In this document: positions 60,488-64,000 of the stretch, piece by piece
How positions within the stretch are numbered: the first letter of the stretch is position 1
Layout: each line of letters starts with the position of its first letter
Source: Kitasatospora sp. NBC_01287
GTDB lineage: Bacteria; Actinomycetota; Actinomycetes; Streptomycetales; Streptomycetaceae
Direction of reading: 5' to 3'
Assembly (NCBI RefSeq): GCF_026340565.1
Contig: NZ_JAPEPB010000001.1
Span: 4,688,501-4,752,500, forward strand
DNA length: 64,000 nt
Notes under the pieces: generated by a model
Seen by the model: only the letters and a program-made list of their open reading frames with translations
What the model was told of the DNA's origin: nothing
Databases searched by the model: none
Program-made: the position numbers and the translations under genes

Positions 60488-61807
60488 ATGACCCAGCACC
60501 TGACGTCCAAGCACCTGACGACACAGCACCTGACGACCCACGCCGCGACGGCTGAGCACGCGACCCCCCAGGCCGCGACCCCCCAGGCCGCGACCACCCG
60601 GCAAGCGACCACCCGGCAAGCGACGACCCACCCCACCGGACCCGAAGGGGGCACCTCCGTGACCACCGTCCAGCTGACCGGGAGCTCGGTGGCGGCCCCG
60701 GCCGCGCCGCGGCCGCCGGAGGAGCGCCGCCGCCGGCTCGGCGGGGTGACCCGCGCCGAGGTCGGCACCCTGCTGGCCGCGCTGGGCGGCTCGCTCGCGC
60801 TCGACTGGCTGCTCTACGAGCGGGTGCTGCCGTTCAGCGGTGCCCAGGGCTTCCTCCTCCTGTGGTACCTGCTCTTCCTCGGCTTCAGCTACGCGCTCGG
60901 CGTGCTGCAGTGGGACCGGCTGGTGGTCCGCGAGCGGCTGGTCGCCCTGGTGGCCTGGAGCTCGGGGCTGCTGCTCACCTCCCTGATCATCGAGCAGCTC
61001 AGGTTCATCGCCGTGCGCGGCGTGCACGCGGCCCAGCACGGCAACTTCTTCACCCAGACCATGTCCCGGACCTCCGCCGTCTCCCCGATCACCTCCGGCG
61101 GGATGGTGCACGCGGCGGTCGGCTCGGTCGAACAGCTGGGCCTGGCCACGCTCTTCGCGGTGCCGCTGGGCATCGCGGCGGCGGTCTTCATGTCCGAGAT
61201 CGGTGGCCGCGGCGCCCGTCCGGTGCGCACCCTGGTGGAGGCGATGACCGCGCTGCCGTCCATCGTGGCCGGCCTGTTCGTGCTCGGCGTGGTGATCCTC
61301 ACCTTCGGCCTGCAGGCCTGCGGCTTCGCCGCCTCGCTGGCGCTGACGGTGATGATGATGCCGATCGTCACCCGGGCCGCCGAGGTGGTCATCCGGCTGG
61401 TGCCCGGCACCCTGCGGGAGGCCTCCTACGCGCTGGGCGGCAGCCAGTGGCGCACGGTGTGGAACGTGGTGCTGCCCACCGCGCGCCCCGGTCTGGCCAC
61501 CGCGGTGATCCTCGGCATGGCGCGCGGGGTCGGCGAGACCTCGCCGGTGCTGCTGACCGCCGGCTTCACCTCGGGGTTCAACGGCAACCCGTTCGCCGGG
61601 CACCAGGTCAGCCTGCCGCTCTACATCTGGAACTACGTCCGCCAGCCCTACCCCGCCATGGTGGCCCGCGGCTTCGCCGCCGGACTGACCCTGATGGTGA
61701 TGGTGCTGGTGCTCTTCGTCGCCGCCCGGTTGATCGGCGGCCGGCGGCCCGGTGACCTCAGCGGCCGCCAGCGGCGCCGGCTGGCCCGCCTGGAGGCGAC
61801 CCGATGA
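60488..61807 (+). CDS. pstA: Phosphate ABC transporter permease PstA
   Basis: A 439-residue permease. The first ~55 residues are a repetitive polar extension (TQHLT, ATPQA, TTRQA units); the GTG at 60659 (VTTVQLTG) is an alternative start that would remove it. The core has membrane segments (FLLLWYLLFLGFSYALGVLQW, LATLFAVPLGIAAAVFMSEI, ALPSIVAGLFVLGVVILTFGL) and the EAA motif REASYALGGSQWRTVWNVVLPTARPGLATAVILGMARGVGETSPVLL. Partner of PstC. Its stop overlaps the start of the next gene (ATGA). Confidence 0.88.
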   Translation: MTQHLTSKHLTTQHLTTHAATAEHATPQAATPQAATTRQATTRQATTHPTGPEGGTSVTTVQLTGSSVAAPAAPRPPEERRRRLGGVTRAEVGTLLAALGGSLALDWLLYERVLPFSGAQGFLLLWYLLFLGFSYALGVLQWDRLVVRERLVALVAWSSGLLLTSLIIEQLRFIAVRGVHAAQHGNFFTQTMSRTSAVSPITSGGMVHAAVGSVEQLGLATLFAVPLGIAAAVFMSEIGGRGARPVRTLVEAMTALPSIVAGLFVLGVVILTFGLQACGFAASLALTVMMMPIVTRAAEVVIRLVPGTLREASYALGGSQWRTVWNVVLPTARPGLATAVILGMARGVGETSPVLLTAGFTSGFNGNPFAGHQVSLPLYIWNYVRQPYPAMVARGFAAGLTLMVMVLVLFVAARLIGGRRPGDLSGRQRRRLARLEATR

Positions 61808-63849
61808 GCCGCCGCCCCTTCAGAACCCCGCTCCGCACCGCAGACCGCCACCTCGGAGGAACCGCCATGCCGTGGGCCACCGCTCACCGCCCCGCCCGCG
61901 CGCCGGGCGCCAGTCGAGGGGCCGGGCGCGCACTGGCGCTGCTGCTCACGCTCGCCCTCACCGCGCTCACCGTGCTGCTCGGCCCGGCCGGCACCGCCTT
62001 CGCCGCCGCCTCGCTCAACGCCGACGGGTCCAGCTGGGCCGGCCCGGCGATCGAGAAGTGGCGCACCGACGTCGCCGACCGGGGCATCTCGATCAACTTC
62101 ACCCCGAACGGCTCGGCGGCCGGCCGCCAGCAGTGGGAGAACGGGCAGGACGACTTCACCGCCTCCGACGTGCCCTTCCGCACCCAGGACGACAACGGCG
62201 CCAGCCAGGCGCAGCACGGCAGCGGCGTCGGCACCGCGGAGAACCCGGTCTACGGCTACTCCTACGTACCGATCACGGCCGGTGGCACCGCCTTCATGTA
62301 CAACCTGTCGATCGGCGGCAAGAAGATCACCGATCTGCGGCTGTCGACGGACAACCTGGTGGACATCTTCACCGGGAAGATCACCTACTGGGACGACCCC
62401 AAGATCACCGCCTCCTACGGCAAGACCCTGCCGCACATCCCGGTCACCCCGGTGATCCGCTCCGACGGCTCCGGCGCGACCGCCCAGTTCAGCCGCTTCA
62501 TGGAGCACACCCACCAGGCGCAGTGGGACCAGTACTGCAGCAGCGTCAACGGGGTGGCCTGCGGGGACTACACCGAGTTCTTCCCGCCCTCGGGCCGGAT
62601 GATCGCGCAGAACGGCTCCGACCAGGTGGCCCACTACATCGAGCAGCCCTCGGGCCTGGGCGCGATCGGCTACGACGAGTACGCCTTCGCGCTGACCAGC
62701 GGCTGGCCGGTGGCCAAGGTGCTCAACCCCGCCGGCTACTACTCGCTGCCGACCGCCTCCAACGTGGCGGTCGCGCTGACGGCGGCCAAGATCCGCGGGG
62801 TCGACGACACCACCCCGCCGAGCGACCCCAACTTCCTGCAGCAGAACCTCGACGGCGTCTACGCCAACAAGGACCCGCGCTCCTACCCCGTCTCCAGCTA
62901 CAGCTACGTGATCGTGCCGCGGGCGGGCGCCCCGCTGCCCGTCCCGCCGCGCTTCAGCGACCCCAAGGGCGCCGCGCTGAGCCAGTACCTCGACTACGTG
63001 CTCTGCGCGGGGCAGGCGACCGGCAACAGCGGGATCGACTCCATCGGGTACTCGCCCATCCCGCAGGGCCTGGTCCGCGGCGGGCTGCTGCAGGTCACCC
63101 ACATCCCCGGTTACGCCGGGAACGTGGACCCCAACACGCTCAACAACTGCCCCAACCCGACCTTCGACGACACCACCGGCAAGCTGCTCATCCTGGAGAC
63201 CGCGCCGCAGCCCAACGCCTGCGACCTCCAGGGGCAGCCACTCACCTGCAACCGGAGCAACCCCTCGGCAGGCTCCGGCAGTTCGAGTGGTAGCGGCAGC
63301 GGCGGTAGCTCCGGTGGCAGCGGCAGCGGCGGAACCGGCGCCGCGGGCACCGGCAGTGCCACCGCCGGCAATGCCGCCGCCGGCGCGGCCGGCAGCAGGG
63401 CCGCCGGCGGGAGCGCGAGCGGTGGCGGTTCGGGTGGCGGCAGCGGCGCCGCCGGCGGTACCGCCGGCGGGAGCAGCGGGGGTTCGAGCGGCTCCGGCAC
63501 GAACGGTGCCGCCGGAAGCGGTGGCACGACGGGTGCGGGCGGCAGTGGCGCCGCTGCGGGCGCCGGCGGGGCCAACGGGTCCACCCCGGGCGACGGCACC
63601 GACGGCGGCTCGGGCGGCGGCACGGTCGACCCGCAGACCGGTGAGGTGGTCCAGGACGGCGGCAGCGGAGGCGGCGGCGGCACCAGCGAGGTGGCCGCGA
63701 ACGTGGTCAACGTCGGTGGCCGGCCGCAGAACTGGACGCTGACCACGATCACCGCGCTGGAGCTGCTGGCCGTGGTGGCCGTCCCGCCGTTCCTCGGCGG
63801 CTGGCTGCGCCGCCGCCGCCAGGCCGGCTCCACCGGGGGCCCGCGATGA
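61804..63849 (+). CDS. Membrane-anchored PstS-like substrate-binding protein
   Basis: A 681-residue protein starting at ATGA with pstA. Signal peptide at about 40-65 (LALLLTLALTALTVLLGPAGTAFA). The PstS domain: LNADGSSWAGPAIEKWRTDVADRGISINFTPNGSAAG, DFTASDVPFRTQDD, DNLVDIFTGKITYWDDPKI, VTPVIRSDGSGATAQFSRFM and PSGLGAIGYDEYAF, typical of phosphate-binding proteins. A Gly/Ser-rich stalk of about 140 residues follows, and then a C-terminal helix (ITALELLAVVAVPPFLGGWL) with a basic tail. The ligand-binding domain would stand off the membrane on a flexible stalk. A lipoprotein anchor is absent. Confidence 0.82.
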   Translation: MSRRPFRTPLRTADRHLGGTAMPWATAHRPARAPGASRGAGRALALLLTLALTALTVLLGPAGTAFAAASLNADGSSWAGPAIEKWRTDVADRGISINFTPNGSAAGRQQWENGQDDFTASDVPFRTQDDNGASQAQHGSGVGTAENPVYGYSYVPITAGGTAFMYNLSIGGKKITDLRLSTDNLVDIFTGKITYWDDPKITASYGKTLPHIPVTPVIRSDGSGATAQFSRFMEHTHQAQWDQYCSSVNGVACGDYTEFFPPSGRMIAQNGSDQVAHYIEQPSGLGAIGYDEYAFALTSGWPVAKVLNPAGYYSLPTASNVAVALTAAKIRGVDDTTPPSDPNFLQQNLDGVYANKDPRSYPVSSYSYVIVPRAGAPLPVPPRFSDPKGAALSQYLDYVLCAGQATGNSGIDSIGYSPIPQGLVRGGLLQVTHIPGYAGNVDPNTLNNCPNPTFDDTTGKLLILETAPQPNACDLQGQPLTCNRSNPSAGSGSSSGSGSGGSSGGSGSGGTGAAGTGSATAGNAAAGAAGSRAAGGSASGGGSGGGSGAAGGTAGGSSGGSSGSGTNGAAGSGGTTGAGGSGAAAGAGGANGSTPGDGTDGGSGGGTVDPQTGEVVQDGGSGGGGGTSEVAANVVNVGGRPQNWTLTTITALELLAVVAVPPFLGGWLRRRRQAGSTGGPR

Positions 63850-64000
63850 GCGCGCCGGCCCAGGAGGCGGCGCCGGTCTCGTCCACCGACGACACCGTGG
63901 TGCTGCCGGTGCCGGCCCGGCCGGCCACTGACGACACGCCAGTGCGACTGCCGCCCCGGCGGCGCCGGGTGCTGCAGGCGGCCTGGACGGCGACGCTGCT
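63846..64000 (+). CDS. Start of a further gene in the cluster, truncated at the window edge
   Basis: ATG overlaps the previous stop (ATGA), and the frame is open to the edge (51 codons). The visible residues are acidic and Pro-rich (MSAPAQEAAPVSSTDDTV, VRLPPRRRRVLQAAWTATLL), where the basic run before a hydrophobic segment suggests a membrane anchor at the edge. It is coupled to the PstS-like gene, so likely part of the same system. No family can be assigned. Confidence 0.6.
   Translation, partial: MSAPAQEAAPVSSTDDTVVLPVPARPATDDTPVRLPPRRRRVLQAAWTATL

Overview
The window is a stretch of chromosome from a high-GC filamentous actinomycete of the Streptomyces/Kitasatospora type. Genes have a G/C-saturated third codon position, many GTG starts, ATGA or GTGA stop/start overlaps, and actinomycete families such as DUF397/DUF5753 pairs, PadR-ABC cassettes, a fused CydDC and a bldA-type TTA codon. 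No rRNA, tRNA, CRISPR array, insertion sequence or prophage was seen. A perfect ParB site (parS) and core metabolic genes suggest the origin-proximal chromosome core rather than an arm; that placement is inference.

Layout. 1-7.2 kb: a branched-chain 2-oxoacid dehydrogenase operon (E1 alpha, E1 beta, E2) divergent from an Lrp/AsnC regulator, then a TetR gene divergent from paaN. The bkd and paaN promoter regions carry nearly the same palindrome, which suggests joint control. 7.2-12.3 kb: a quinone-oxidoreductase-like gene, then a two-gene operon of a Ro60-like TROVE/vWA protein and an ARPP-1-like protein with a C-terminal helix-turn-helix. It is followed by a 158-nt segment closed by perfect 21-bp complementary ends, a candidate Y-RNA-like partner. 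12.3-22.2 kb: metallophosphoesterase, LacI regulator, hisC-like aminotransferase, SDR and VOC enzymes, and a PadR-controlled ABC exporter. 22.5-30.7 kb: a MacAB-like efflux set followed by an OmpR-type two-component system.

31.4-40.3 kb: cydA-cydB-cydDC (cytochrome bd oxidase and its assembly transporter) behind a Rex-type operator, with parS embedded in the linker of the fused cydDC, then a GAF-domain sensor kinase. 40.4-45.3 kb: small regulator/effector modules (AhpD-MarR, GntR-DUF1648, AraC, metallo-beta-lactamase fold), several with clear operators. 45.5-47.4 kb: an ATPase plus RloB-like pair resembling AbiL/RloAB phage defence. 47.6-54.3 kb: small membrane protein, esterase, two WYL regulators, a WhiJ/AbaA-like XRE-DUF397-ATPase locus, DUF3224, and a tandem pair of DUF1508-like genes, one with a TTA codon.

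54.6-64 kb: a phosphate-uptake-like cluster with a secreted PstS-like protein, an unknown secreted protein, a 919-residue PstS-like protein, PstC, PstA and a second PstS-like protein. The two large binding proteins have low-complexity stalks and a C-terminal membrane anchor. No pstB lies in the window, and one gene runs off the right edge.

The strongest candidates for something undescribed are the Ro60-like/ARPP-1 operon with its adjacent structured RNA, and the anchored PstS-like cluster. All function calls come from reading motifs and gene order; no database search was run.
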